From contig CADBME010000442.1 in NCBI GenBank assembly GCA_902795715.1, forward strand, positions 1-15,470: DNA of 15,470 nucleotides, written 5' to 3'. Below are positions 1 through 6,035 of this stretch, piece by piece. Numbering within the stretch: the first letter of the stretch is position 1; each line of letters opens with the position of its first letter. The position numbers and the translations under genes were made by a program. This stretch comes from an uncultured Lachnospiraceae bacterium (GTDB lineage Bacteria > Bacillota_A > Clostridia > Lachnospirales > Lachnospiraceae). The notes below the pieces were generated by a model. It had not been told where the DNA came from. It worked only from the letters and a program-made list of their open reading frames with translations, and ran no database searches.

Positions 1-93
1 GATGGGAGCGCTTAGCGCGTAATCGTGCGTAGGACTTATATAACTGCACTTCCTTGCAGACGTCAAGCTAGCTTGTAAGGATGCATCTTTATT
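1..93. other. Unassigned hairpin-rich stretch at window edge
   Basis: No gene is recognised here. The stretch holds several short inverted repeats: gcgc/gcgc at 8-11 and 15-18, ctgca/tgcag at 44-48 and 55-59, tcctt/aagga at 51-55 and 77-81, and a 12-base palindrome at 64-75 (caagctagcttg). The first 30 bases are rich in GCG and CGT, unlike the flanking gene. On the plus strand one frame stays open from the edge to a tag stop at 30-32 and another to a taa at 20-22, so the tail of a plus-strand gene convergent with the next one is possible. A structured RNA or the terminator region of the 94-966 gene are alternatives. The sequence does not decide between them. Confidence 0.25.
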
Positions 94-966
94 TTACTTT
101 CGATACTCCGCCAGCAGGTCAACATTTTTCTTTTCATACTTATTCAGGGGAACATCGTTCTGGTCTTTATAAATGGGATCATACCAATCGTACTCCTGAA
201 AATGTCTTTTGATATCCGGATTTTTGAAATCATATCCTCTTCTGGCATATATTTCGTTGATAGCCAGTCTGCGATCTTCATTGGAACGGGCATTCACTTC
301 CGACTCCGACAGATATCTTTCATCACTATCAGGGAACACAAAATCCCCATAGGGATCCTCATCGGAATCATCCGAATCATCCGAATCTGAATCTGAATCC
401 TTACTGTCACCACCGTCAGAATCATTTTCGTCGCCTTCACCCAGGTCACTCATATCGATTTCGTCATAATCTTTTGTAGGCTCTTCTTCCTTATCTTTAT
501 CCGAATGATCTGCAGTTTCCTCCTCTTTTTTCTTTTTTCCCTTTTTGGTCCTCTCCTCGGATGCTTTCTGATCTTCTCCGGATCCGCCACCGGTCAGAGA
601 CCTGGTTACGACAAAAGCCGATATGGCGAGTGCCCCGACAACCAGAAGGGTTAGTGTGACCATAATTATGGTATTAAAAGCCTTTCTCTGGCTGGGATCA
701 TCTTCCAGGTTCTCCAGGCCATTTCCATCTCTGTAGGGATTCCTTCTGTTTTCAAAATCCGGAGGGCTTTGGGGTGGAGGAGGTGGGGGAAGGGGATGAT
801 CTCCCTGCAGATGAGCATAGTTTTTTCCCTGGTCGGGCCTTGATCCGTAGGGATTTTCATTTCTTCCGGAAGCAAAAGACTTGTCTGCCGACAGGGGTTT
901 TCCGCAGCGGGAGCAAAAGCGTGCAGATTCCGAATTCTCATGGCCGCAATGATTACACAGATTCAT
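94..966 (-). CDS. Zinc-ribbon, single-TM protein with C-terminal YARHG domain
   Basis: 290 residues, function unknown. An N-terminal zinc ribbon has Cys4, Cys7, Cys18 and Cys21 (CNHCG ... CSRCG). A proline-rich stretch follows (about 57-70), then one hydrophobic helix at about 99-121. Next is a Lys/Glu- then Asp/Ser-rich low-complexity linker (about 130-215). The C-terminal domain (about 217-289) carries IYARRGYDF at 239-247, a variant of the YARHG signature found in extracellular domains of Firmicutes surface proteins. Topology by inference: zinc ribbon in the cytoplasm, YARHG outside. The start is supported by AAAGGAGG at 973-980, six bases upstream. It lies downstream of the glucosaminidase gene on the same strand, separated by an inverted repeat, so cotranscription is possible. 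The domain layout is clear; the role is not, though an envelope or sensing role fits. Confidence 0.85.
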   Translation of the reverse strand: MNLCNHCGHENSESARFCSRCGKPLSADKSFASGRNENPYGSRPDQGKNYAHLQGDHPLPPPPPPQSPPDFENRRNPYRDGNGLENLEDDPSQRKAFNTIIMVTLTLLVVGALAISAFVVTRSLTGGGSGEDQKASEERTKKGKKKKEEETADHSDKDKEEEPTKDYDEIDMSDLGEGDENDSDGGDSKDSDSDSDDSDDSDEDPYGDFVFPDSDERYLSESEVNARSNEDRRLAINEIYARRGYDFKNPDIKRHFQEYDWYDPIYKDQNDVPLNKYEKKNVDLLAEYRK

Positions 967-996
967 TGTAAGCCTCCTTTATTCAGCGGGGACGTG

Positions 997-1084
997 AGTG
1001 GGACAATGGGGACGTTTCATATTGTCCCACATTGTTAAAAAGCATACAATGTGGGACAATATGAAACGTCCCCATTGTCCCACT
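997..1084. repeat. Perfect 39-bp inverted repeat, nested palindrome (REP/RAYT-like)
   Basis: Arms 997-1035 and 1046-1084 are exact reverse complements around a 10-base loop (1036-1045). Each arm is itself a hairpin: gtgggacaat at 998-1007 pairs with attgtcccac at 1021-1030, and the same pair recurs at 1051-1060 and 1074-1083, each around a 13-base spacer containing ggggacgtttcat. The element fills the gap between two minus-strand genes and begins five bases past the glucosaminidase stop. Repeats with the same gtgggacaatggggacg flavour are, from my knowledge of Firmicutes genomes, scattered and tied to REP-associated (Y1) tyrosine transposases; that link is inference, and no transposase gene is in this window. 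There is no T-run, so it is not a standard intrinsic terminator, although the hairpin could protect or end transcripts. Confidence 0.85.
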
Positions 1085-1088
1085 ATTC

Positions 1089-2231
1089 TTATTTCACATC
1101 GAACTTTGTAAGATGATAGGTACGAATCAGTCTGGTGAGAGAGTTAACGTAGCTTGATGATGTTGCATATCCGCCTTTTTTGATGATCTGGATCTGTTTT
1201 GCATAGCTGTTAGTTGCAGTGAGACCGGCGTAACGGTTTTTGGCGCAGTTCTTTGCATTGAGCAGGTATGCAGAGTGATCAAGGATCGATTGATATACTG
1301 TCTTATAGGCACGGAAGGTTGCTGTGATTTTTACTTTTCTTCCGCCGTATTCTTCTCCTGTTCTTTTCCGGATGCTTGATTTCCCATCCCAGGTGCTTCC
1401 TTTCCAGGTATTGCCGGAGATGATGGCTTTCATTCCGAACATGTTGTTTCCTCTCTGGGCCAGGTCAGATTTGCCCCATCCGCTTTCAAGGATGGCCTGG
1501 GCCAGGGTTACGGATGCAAGGATTCCTGTTTTCTTATAGCTTTCCCTTGCGATGGGTCCCAGAAGTTGTATGAACTGGGAGGTAGTAAGGTTCTTGAAAC
1601 GGACAGCTGTCAGGCTTGTATAGGTGGCATTGAGACTGGAGCCTGTGTCTGCTGTTGTGCCTGCTGCTTTGTTTGAAGCAGGGGGTACTATTGCTGTTGT
1701 CTGTGTTGTGGCTGCCGGGTTTGGATCTGTGATGTAAATGGCTGCTTTTTTCTTGTCGTAGCTATATCCCAGCCCCAATGTTTTTATGACAGCTTTTGCC
1801 GGAACCATTACGCAGTAGGTTCCATGGAGATTGGCATTGAAGGGATTGGTTCTGAGTTTCTGTTTAATTCCGTTTAAATAACAGGTTTTACTCTGATTGT
1901 AAAGTATGATCTGCTTTCCTTTATAAGTCAGGGTAAGTTTTTTGCTGGTTTTTTCGTAGCTGTAAGAGACTTTGGGACCATTTTTTACAAGAACATGGCG
2001 GTAGGGAATCATGATATTGCCGTTTACCTTCATTCCCGGTCTGTCAGACCTGCTTATGAGCCGGTTGTTATAGTATACCTTGTAGGATTTGCCGGTATAC
2101 TTGTACTGATGTCCCTTGTAATAGACTTTGTAGGTGATTTTCGCATCGGCTTTTATTCCTGTCTGTCCGAATACCATAGTGATTGCAAGAATAAATATTA
2201 CGATTTTTTTAAGCATCTTTACGTTTCTCAT
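1089..2231 (-). CDS. Secreted glucosaminidase with copper-amine-oxidase-like N domain
   Basis: 380 residues. A basic N-terminus and hydrophobic core (about 8-22) followed by KADA near 30 form a Sec signal peptide. Residues about 34-167 form a beta-rich region of the copper amine oxidase N-terminal-like type common in Clostridia cell-wall proteins (IMIPYRHVL, VMVPAKAVI). A Thr/Ala/Ser-rich linker (about 168-206) leads to a glucosaminidase domain (about 210-376). The motif AQAILESGWGKS holds the likely catalytic Glu249, and NNMFGMKA is the usual following motif. The enzyme should cleave N-acetylglucosaminyl bonds in peptidoglycan outside the cell. The start at 2231 has an AAAGGGGG-like site upstream; Met6 is a weaker alternative. 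The gene follows the rplT terminator, so it needs its own promoter, which I could not place in the AT-rich gap. Confidence 0.88.
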   Translation of the reverse strand: MRNVKMLKKIVIFILAITMVFGQTGIKADAKITYKVYYKGHQYKYTGKSYKVYYNNRLISRSDRPGMKVNGNIMIPYRHVLVKNGPKVSYSYEKTSKKLTLTYKGKQIILYNQSKTCYLNGIKQKLRTNPFNANLHGTYCVMVPAKAVIKTLGLGYSYDKKKAAIYITDPNPAATTQTTAIVPPASNKAAGTTADTGSSLNATYTSLTAVRFKNLTTSQFIQLLGPIARESYKKTGILASVTLAQAILESGWGKSDLAQRGNNMFGMKAIISGNTWKGSTWDGKSSIRKRTGEEYGGRKVKITATFRAYKTVYQSILDHSAYLLNAKNCAKNRYAGLTATNSYAKQIQIIKKGGYATSSSYVNSLTRLIRTYHLTKFDVK

Positions 2232-2299
2232 AAGCGCCCCCTTTGTTTTCGTAAAAAAAATTTAATGTTATTTAACAGTTAAACATCTTTTTTTGTATT

Positions 2300-2332
2300 A
2301 AAAAAGACCGGCAGACTTTCGTCTGCCGGTCT
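2300..2332 (-). terminator. Rho-independent terminator of infC-rpmI-rplT
   Basis: A 12-bp perfect stem (2305-2316 with 2321-2332) closes a four-base loop that reads GAAA on the transcribed strand. It is followed by six T on the minus strand (A at 2300-2305). It starts nine bases after the rplT stop. This is a textbook intrinsic terminator for the operon reading leftwards. Confidence 0.93.
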
Positions 2333-2341
2333 CCCTCATCA

Positions 2342-2698
2342 TTAGGCCACCTTGCTTTTTGCCAGTTCCGCAAGCGCAGTGAATCCTGCCGGATCACTGA
2401 TCGCCATCTCGGAAAGCATTTTTCTATTGATTTCAACGCCTGCCAGCTTCAGTCCGTACATCATCTTGCTGTAGGAGATGCCGTTCATCCTTGCTGCAGC
2501 ATTGATACGTGCGATCCACAGCTGTCTGAACTGACGCTTGCGCTGTTTACGTCCTGCATATGCGGTTGCAAGAGCTCTCATTACAGACTGCTTTGCAACT
2601 CTGTACTGTTTGGATCTTGCCCCTCTGTATCCTTTTGCGAGTTTCAGAACTCTGTTATGTCTTTTACGTGCGCCGATTGCGCCTTTTACTCTTGCCAT
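2342..2698 (-). CDS. rplT: 50S ribosomal protein L20
   Basis: 118 residues, the usual length for bL20. It opens with the typical [15 protein letters not shown], followed by [15 protein letters not shown] and [18 protein letters not shown], and is strongly basic. L20 binds 23S rRNA early in 50S assembly. In Firmicutes it also acts as autoregulator of the infC-rpmI-rplT mRNA through the leader, which fits the attenuated leader upstream. It is the last gene of the operon, 32 bases after rpmI, with AGGAGG at 2707-2712 as ribosome site, and is followed directly by an intrinsic terminator. Confidence 0.98.
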   Translation of the reverse strand: MARVKGAIGARKRHNRVLKLAKGYRGARSKQYRVAKQSVMRALATAYAGRKQRKRQFRQLWIARINAAARMNGISYSKMMYGLKLAGVEINRKMLSEMAISDPAGFTALAELAKSKVA

Positions 2699-2730
2699 GT
2701 ATATTGCCTCCTATATATCGACCTGTCTGA

Positions 2731-2928
2731 TTACAGATAGGGTAAAATCTTCTTCATGTTCTTAACGTTGGAATCATCCACGATGGCGGATTTTCTCAGA
2801 TTTCTTTTTCTCTTCTGAGACTTCTTGGTTAAGATATGGCTTTTGTAGGCTTTATTTCTCTTTAATTTGCCGCTTCCGGTTACCTTGAATCTCTTCGCAG
2901 CTGCTCTGCTGGTCTTCATCTTAGGCAT
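2731..2928 (-). CDS. rpmI: 50S ribosomal protein L35
   Basis: 65 residues, the normal bL35 length. It begins [15 protein letters not shown] and carries the conserved [15 protein letters not shown] and RKRNLRKSA stretches. The start at 2928 is chosen because cctcct at 2937-2942 (AGGAGG on the gene strand) sits eight bases upstream. An in-frame ATG ten codons earlier would add an N-terminus foreign to L35 and encode through the ribosome site itself. The protein is a small 50S subunit component. It lies 38 bases after infC and 32 before rplT in the conserved infC-rpmI-rplT order. Confidence 0.97.
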   Translation of the reverse strand: MPKMKTSRAAAKRFKVTGSGKLKRNKAYKSHILTKKSQKRKRNLRKSAIVDDSNVKNMKKILPYL

Positions 2929-2966
2929 TTTCTGATCCTCCTGTTCGTTGCTTTCCAATCCGGTAT

Positions 2967-3473
2967 CTACCGTTTCTCCGTTAAAAACATGATCATGCTT
3001 CGTCCTTCAAACTTGGGCTTCTTTTCCACAACGGCAATGTCTTCTACTGCTTTGGCAAATTCATCAAGAATAACCTTGCTGCTGTTCACATGAGCCAGTT
3101 CTCTTCCACGGAAGCGAAGCGTCACTTTAACCTTATCACCTTTAGATAAGAACTTTCTGGCATGATTGATCTTGGTGTTCAAATCGTTCTTATCGATATT
3201 GGGAGAAAGCCGGACTTCTTTAATATCAATCGTCTTCTGCTTCTTCTTTGCCTCTTTTTCTTTGCGGGCAAGCTCGTATCTGTATTTTCCATAGTCAATT
3301 ATCTTACACACAGGTGGTTTTGCGTAAGGAGCGATCTTTACCAGATCAAGCTCAGCCTCTCGTGCGATCTTCATCGCATCCCTGGCAGACATGATTCCCA
3401 GCTGTTCGCCATCGCTGCCAATCAGTCGAATCTCTCTGTCTCTCACCTGTTCGTTAATCATCAGTTCCCTAAT
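2967..3473 (-). CDS. infC: Translation initiation factor IF-3 (probable ATT start)
   Basis: 168 residues from the proposed ATT at 3471-3473. The family sequence is clear: [54 protein letters not shown], then the C-domain with [31 protein letters not shown] and [15 protein letters not shown]-3 binds the 30S subunit, keeps it apart from 50S, and checks the start codon and initiator tRNA. Start choice: GGAGG (plus 3483-3487) lies nine bases before ATT, but 21 bases before the first ATG (3459-3461), too far for use. Another ATG at 3525-3527 has no ribosome site and lies upstream of the Shine-Dalgarno. AUU starts are a known IF-3 feature that lets the factor repress its own translation. First gene of the operon, behind a long structured leader. 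Confidence 0.95.
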   Translation of the reverse strand: MRELMINEQVRDREIRLIGSDGEQLGIMSARDAMKIAREAELDLVKIAPYAKPPVCKIIDYGKYRYELARKEKEAKKKQKTIDIKEVRLSPNIDKNDLNTKINHARKFLSKGDKVKVTLRFRGRELAHVNSSKVILDEFAKAVEDIAVVEKKPKFEGRSMIMFLTEKR

Positions 3474-3903
3474 TGTCGTACACCTCCAAATAAACTGCCG
3501 GTCTCTTTCCTGGCGGTCTTTTAGCATTCAGCCGCCGGCGGACCGTAACCTGTGATCGATTAACATGAAACCCAGATACTCTCAGAAAAACGAATGTTTC
3601 TGATCATAATCCCGCTGACGATCACACTTCCTGTAAAATCCCGCCGCACAAAAAGGGGGGAACCGGGGGAAGTGTTTTCATCAATATCAAAAAAATGGGC
3701 AGTCCGCAGACTACCCACAACATATCAAAGACCTGATGAATCAATTGATTCCATCAGAATACTTGTGCTTCCGATCTGGTCATCCGGAAAAAGATAAAAT
3801 TTCCGTCCGGTCTGACCGGTCCAATCCGAAGCTTCTGATATAAACCCGAGTCACTGTTATAAGTGCTGAGGTGAGAGTGGATACTCTGCTTTATTTATGA
3901 CCT
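3474..3903 (-). promoter_or_regulatory. Structured attenuator leader of infC operon (L20-leader type)
   Basis: This is the roughly 430-nt untranslated leader between the promoter and infC; I see no gene in it. Visible pairings on the minus strand are a 5' hairpin (3865-3872 with 3900-3907, the outer pairs perhaps untranscribed); a long-range ATCAGAA/TTCTGAT helix (3833-3839 with 3753-3759), with gcttcgga next to it nearly complementary to tcggaagc; a hairpin at 3733-3757 that uses the same CTGAT bases and so competes with the long-range helix; an intrinsic terminator at 3689-3717; and an 8-bp stem at 3624-3631/3668-3675. Competing helices ahead of a terminator are the hallmark of transcription attenuation. 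In Bacillus subtilis this operon is controlled by L20 binding such a leader; that the same ligand acts here is inference. Confidence 0.7.
3689..3717 (-). terminator. Internal (attenuator) terminator in infC leader
   Basis: A nine-bp stem with one G-U pair (3709-3717 with 3696-3704), loop cgca at 3705-3708, is followed on the minus strand by seven T (A at 3689-3695). It lies about 185-215 nt after the predicted transcription start and about 215 nt before the infC start. It cannot be the terminator of the dCMP deaminase gene alone, because the infC promoter lies between the two. Confidence 0.85.
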
Positions 3904-3908
3904 CAGCT

Positions 3909-3937
3909 ACTATACCATGTGCCCCGTCGGGTGTCAA
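3909..3937 (-). promoter_or_regulatory. Promoter of infC operon
   Basis: On the minus strand TTGACA (plus 3932-3937) and TATAGT (plus 3909-3914) are separated by exactly 17 bases, a near-perfect vegetative sigma promoter, as expected for a ribosomal protein operon. Transcription should begin near 3902. Confidence 0.88.
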
Positions 3938-3972
3938 GCAAAAAATATATATAATTACCTAAGGCAGTCATC

Positions 3973-4452
3973 CTACAGAGAAAGCTCCAGCTTCCTCTCT
4001 TCCTTCCTGTAGGGTCTGTAGGTAATCCCTACCATATCAAACATCCTTTTGGCCGCCACCGTAGAATCCGTATCCGAATATTTGTCCGAATAGTAGATTA
4101 TTTCCCGGATTCCCGCCTGAATGATTGCCTTGGTGCACTCATTGCAGGGGAAGAGGGTAGTGTAGATCCGCGAACCCTTTAAAGTACCGCCATTATAATT
4201 GAGAATGGCATTCAGTTCCGCATGACAGACATACATATACTTGGTGTCCAAAGGAGTTCCTTTTCTCTCCCAGGGCATCCGGTCATCATCGCAACCCGTC
4301 GGCATGCCATTGTAGCCCATGGAGAGAATCTTATTATCCTCGCCGACGATGCAGGCGCCAACCTGGGTGTTATTATCCTTGCTTCTCTGAGCCGACAGCA
4401 GTGCCACGCCCATAAAGTAAGCATCCCAGGATAAATAATCTTGTCTCTTCAT
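3973..4452 (-). CDS. dCMP deaminase family protein (ComEB-like)
   Basis: 159 residues, a usual length for deoxycytidylate deaminases. Zinc-site residues are His77 and catalytic Glu79 in CHAELNAILN, and Cys103 and Cys106 in PCNECTKAI. N-terminal WDAYFMGVALLSAQRSKD and the GYNGMPTGCDDD loop are typical of dCMP deaminases. The enzyme would convert dCMP to dUMP, feeding thymidylate synthesis in the cytoplasm. The same fold is called ComEB in competence operons, but no comEA or comEC is nearby, so a competence role is not suggested. The start at 4452 has GGGAGG six bases upstream. It has its own promoter and lies just upstream of the infC promoter on the same strand. Confidence 0.93.
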   Translation of the reverse strand: MKRQDYLSWDAYFMGVALLSAQRSKDNNTQVGACIVGEDNKILSMGYNGMPTGCDDDRMPWERKGTPLDTKYMYVCHAELNAILNYNGGTLKGSRIYTTLFPCNECTKAIIQAGIREIIYYSDKYSDTDSTVAAKRMFDMVGITYRPYRKEERKLELSL

Positions 4453-4485
4453 ACCGAACCTCCCTGTCTGATGGAAATAAAAGAA

Positions 4486-4535
4486 AACGGCATCCGGTCC
4501 AAAAGGAAGCTCCCCCTTTTAGACCATGTGCCGTT
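4486..4535 (-). terminator. Terminator-like hairpin overlapping dCMP deaminase promoter start
   Basis: On the minus strand an outer seven-bp stem (aacggca/tgccgtt, 4529-4535 with 4486-4492) encloses a ten-bp inner stem with one G-U pair (4516-4525 with 4496-4505). It is followed by TTCTTTTATTT. For transcripts coming from lysC this is a plausible intrinsic terminator. The deaminase promoter is predicted to start transcription near 4529-4530, so its own transcripts would lack most of the outer 5' arm. Confidence 0.55.
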
Positions 4536-4564
4536 ATCATACCACAAAATGACACATTTGTGAA
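4536..4564 (-). promoter_or_regulatory. Promoter of dCMP deaminase gene
   Basis: TTCACA (plus 4559-4564) and TATGAT (plus 4536-4541) on the minus strand are 17 bases apart, each with five of six consensus bases. Transcription should start near 4529. The rest of the 4565-4666 gap is AT-rich and shows nothing else I can name. Confidence 0.7.
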
Positions 4565-4666
4565 TAGCATTTCATGATTTTCTTACTATTTTTTTTCGTT
4601 TTTGTGACATATTCGTAATATTTATCCTTTGAAGAGCAAAGTCCTCATCAATTCCCCTACATTGTC

Positions 4667-5143
4667 TCAGTCTTCCAATGAGAACTTGTCATGGATGGCA
4701 TTGATGGCCTTATCCGTGTATTTTTCATCGATGAGCACGGTTACACGAATCTCGGAAGTGCTGATCATGCGGATGTTGATACCCGCATCGTAGAGGGCTT
4801 CAAACATGGTCGCAGCTACACCGGGATGGGTCTGCATGCCTGCACCTACAATCGAAATCTTTGCTACCTTCTTTTCGAGATCGATGGCCTTGTATTCACT
4901 TCGGGGAAATGATTTCTGGAGAACGGCAACTGCTTCGTCGGCTTCCTCCGATTCACAGGTAAAGGAAATATCCTTTGTGCCGTCCCGGCCCACAGACTGG
5001 AGAATCATATCCAGATTAATATTGTACTTGGCCAATGCGTTAAACAGGTGGAAAGCGATACCCGGCACATCTCTCAATCCGATCACAGCGATACGTGCCG
5101 CATTTCTATCCTCAGCAACTCCGCTGACAAGCATTTTTTCCAT
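4667..5143 (-). other. Possible internal translation product: aspartate kinase beta subunit
   Basis: Within lysC, Met245 (ATG at plus 5141-5143) is preceded six bases upstream by GAGGAG inside agagaggag (plus 5150-5158), a good Shine-Dalgarno. Translation here would give a 158-residue chain holding only the two ACT regions. B. subtilis LysC is known to make a regulatory beta subunit in this way, from an internal start near residue 246. The matching position and ribosome site make the same arrangement likely here, but this is not proven by sequence alone. Confidence 0.5.
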
Positions 5144-5875
5144 CGATGTCTCCTCTCTGACTATTGTTCCTTCATGATCATTCAAGCTGGATCTTACGAC
5201 AAGTGTAACTCCGTATTTCTTAGCCATCTCCACGGAACGATTGTGGAGAACGCCGGCTCCGAGGGTTGCCAGCTCCAGCATCTCATCGTAGGTAATTTCA
5301 TCCAGTTTTCTGGCATTTTTTACATAGCGGGGATCTGCCGTATAGATACCGTCCACATCCGTGTAGATCTCGCAGGCATCCGCATGGAGGGCTGCAGCGA
5401 GAGCCACAGCCGTTGTATCCGAACCGCCTCTTCCGAGGGTTGTTATGTTATCATATTTATCAATTCCCTGGAAACCGGTTACGATAACGACCTTTCCCTG
5501 TTCCAGCTCGTTATGAATCCTGTCTGTGTCGATTCTTTTCAGCTTGGCATTTCCGTATCTGTGGGTTGAATGCATCTGAATCTGGCTGGCATTCAAAGAA
5601 ACAGCCGGAACTCTCAGAGAGCCCATAGCCATGGCCATCAGAGCAACAGAAACCTGCTCTCCCGTTGACAGCAGCATATCCATCTCTCTTTTGGACGGAT
5701 TCGGATTTATATCTCTGGCCATTTCGATCAGGTCATCTGTCGTTTTTCCCATAGCCGACAGGACAACAACGATATCATTGCCCTTCTGATAATCTTCTAT
5801 ACACCTTCTGGCTACGTTAAATATTCTCTCTTTATTCGCAACAGATGTTCCTCCGAATTTTTTTACGATCAACAT
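4667..5875 (-). CDS. lysC: Aspartate kinase
   Basis: 402 residues. It phosphorylates aspartate to aspartyl phosphate, the first step towards lysine, threonine and methionine. The kinase domain (1-240) starts with VKKFGGTSVAN and has LGRGGSDTTAVALAAAL (147-163) and EIYTDVDGIYTADPR (169-183). Two ACT regions follow (about 260-320 and 337-400; VPGIAFHLFNAL and THPGVAATMFEAL), which sense end products in this family. Length and layout match the Bacillus subtilis LysC type, made of a full-length chain plus a shorter chain from an internal start. The start at 5875 has AGGAGG eight bases upstream. It lies 160 bases after hom on the same strand. I see no lysine riboswitch in that gap, only short inverted repeats, so cotranscription with hom is likely. 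Confidence 0.96.
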   Translation of the reverse strand: MLIVKKFGGTSVANKERIFNVARRCIEDYQKGNDIVVVLSAMGKTTDDLIEMARDINPNPSKREMDMLLSTGEQVSVALMAMAMGSLRVPAVSLNASQIQMHSTHRYGNAKLKRIDTDRIHNELEQGKVVIVTGFQGIDKYDNITTLGRGGSDTTAVALAAALHADACEIYTDVDGIYTADPRYVKNARKLDEITYDEMLELATLGAGVLHNRSVEMAKKYGVTLVVRSSLNDHEGTIVREETSMEKMLVSGVAEDRNAARIAVIGLRDVPGIAFHLFNALAKYNINLDMILQSVGRDGTKDISFTCESEEADEAVAVLQKSFPRSEYKAIDLEKKVAKISIVGAGMQTHPGVAATMFEALYDAGINIRMISTSEIRVTVLIDEKYTDKAINAIHDKFSLED

Positions 5876-6035
5876 TCTGTCATCCTCCTGAATGCTTTTC
5901 CTTTCATTCTTACCATGTCTTATCCCCCGTCACCAGCCGGCCCTGCAATCTTACTACACCTTGAATGACTATTCCATTCCCCATACACCAACATGGCGTG
6001 TACAGGCGGGAGGGCTTTTGCCCTTTCAGAAATTA
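5876..6035 (-). other. hom-lysC intergenic spacer
   Basis: A 160-base gap between hom and lysC with no gene. On the minus strand it holds a short agggc-aaaa-gccct hairpin just after the hom stop (no T-run) and a gaatg/cattc hairpin. No convincing promoter, lysine riboswitch or T-box is visible, which favours read-through from hom into lysC. Confidence 0.4.

Noticed and set aside
361..410. Repeats in the Asp/Ser stalk as a CRISPR-like array
   Set aside because: Units are 6-9 bases with no spacers and encode a low-complexity protein stretch in frame.
2929..2958. N-terminal extension of L35
   Set aside because: The extension reads through the AGGAGG site and would add ten residues not found in L35; the ATG at 2926-2928 is properly spaced.
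3525..3527. ATG as start of infC giving a 186-residue protein
   Set aside because: It lies upstream of the only good ribosome site (3483-3487), has none of its own, and its extra N-terminus does not resemble IF-3.
4806..5569. Plus-strand open frames inside lysC
   Set aside because: They are shadows of a well-conserved gene on the other strand, without ribosome sites or recognisable motifs.
5876..6035. Lysine riboswitch before lysC
   Set aside because: The gap is only 160 bases and shows none of the expected multi-helix core or terminator; only short hairpins are present.
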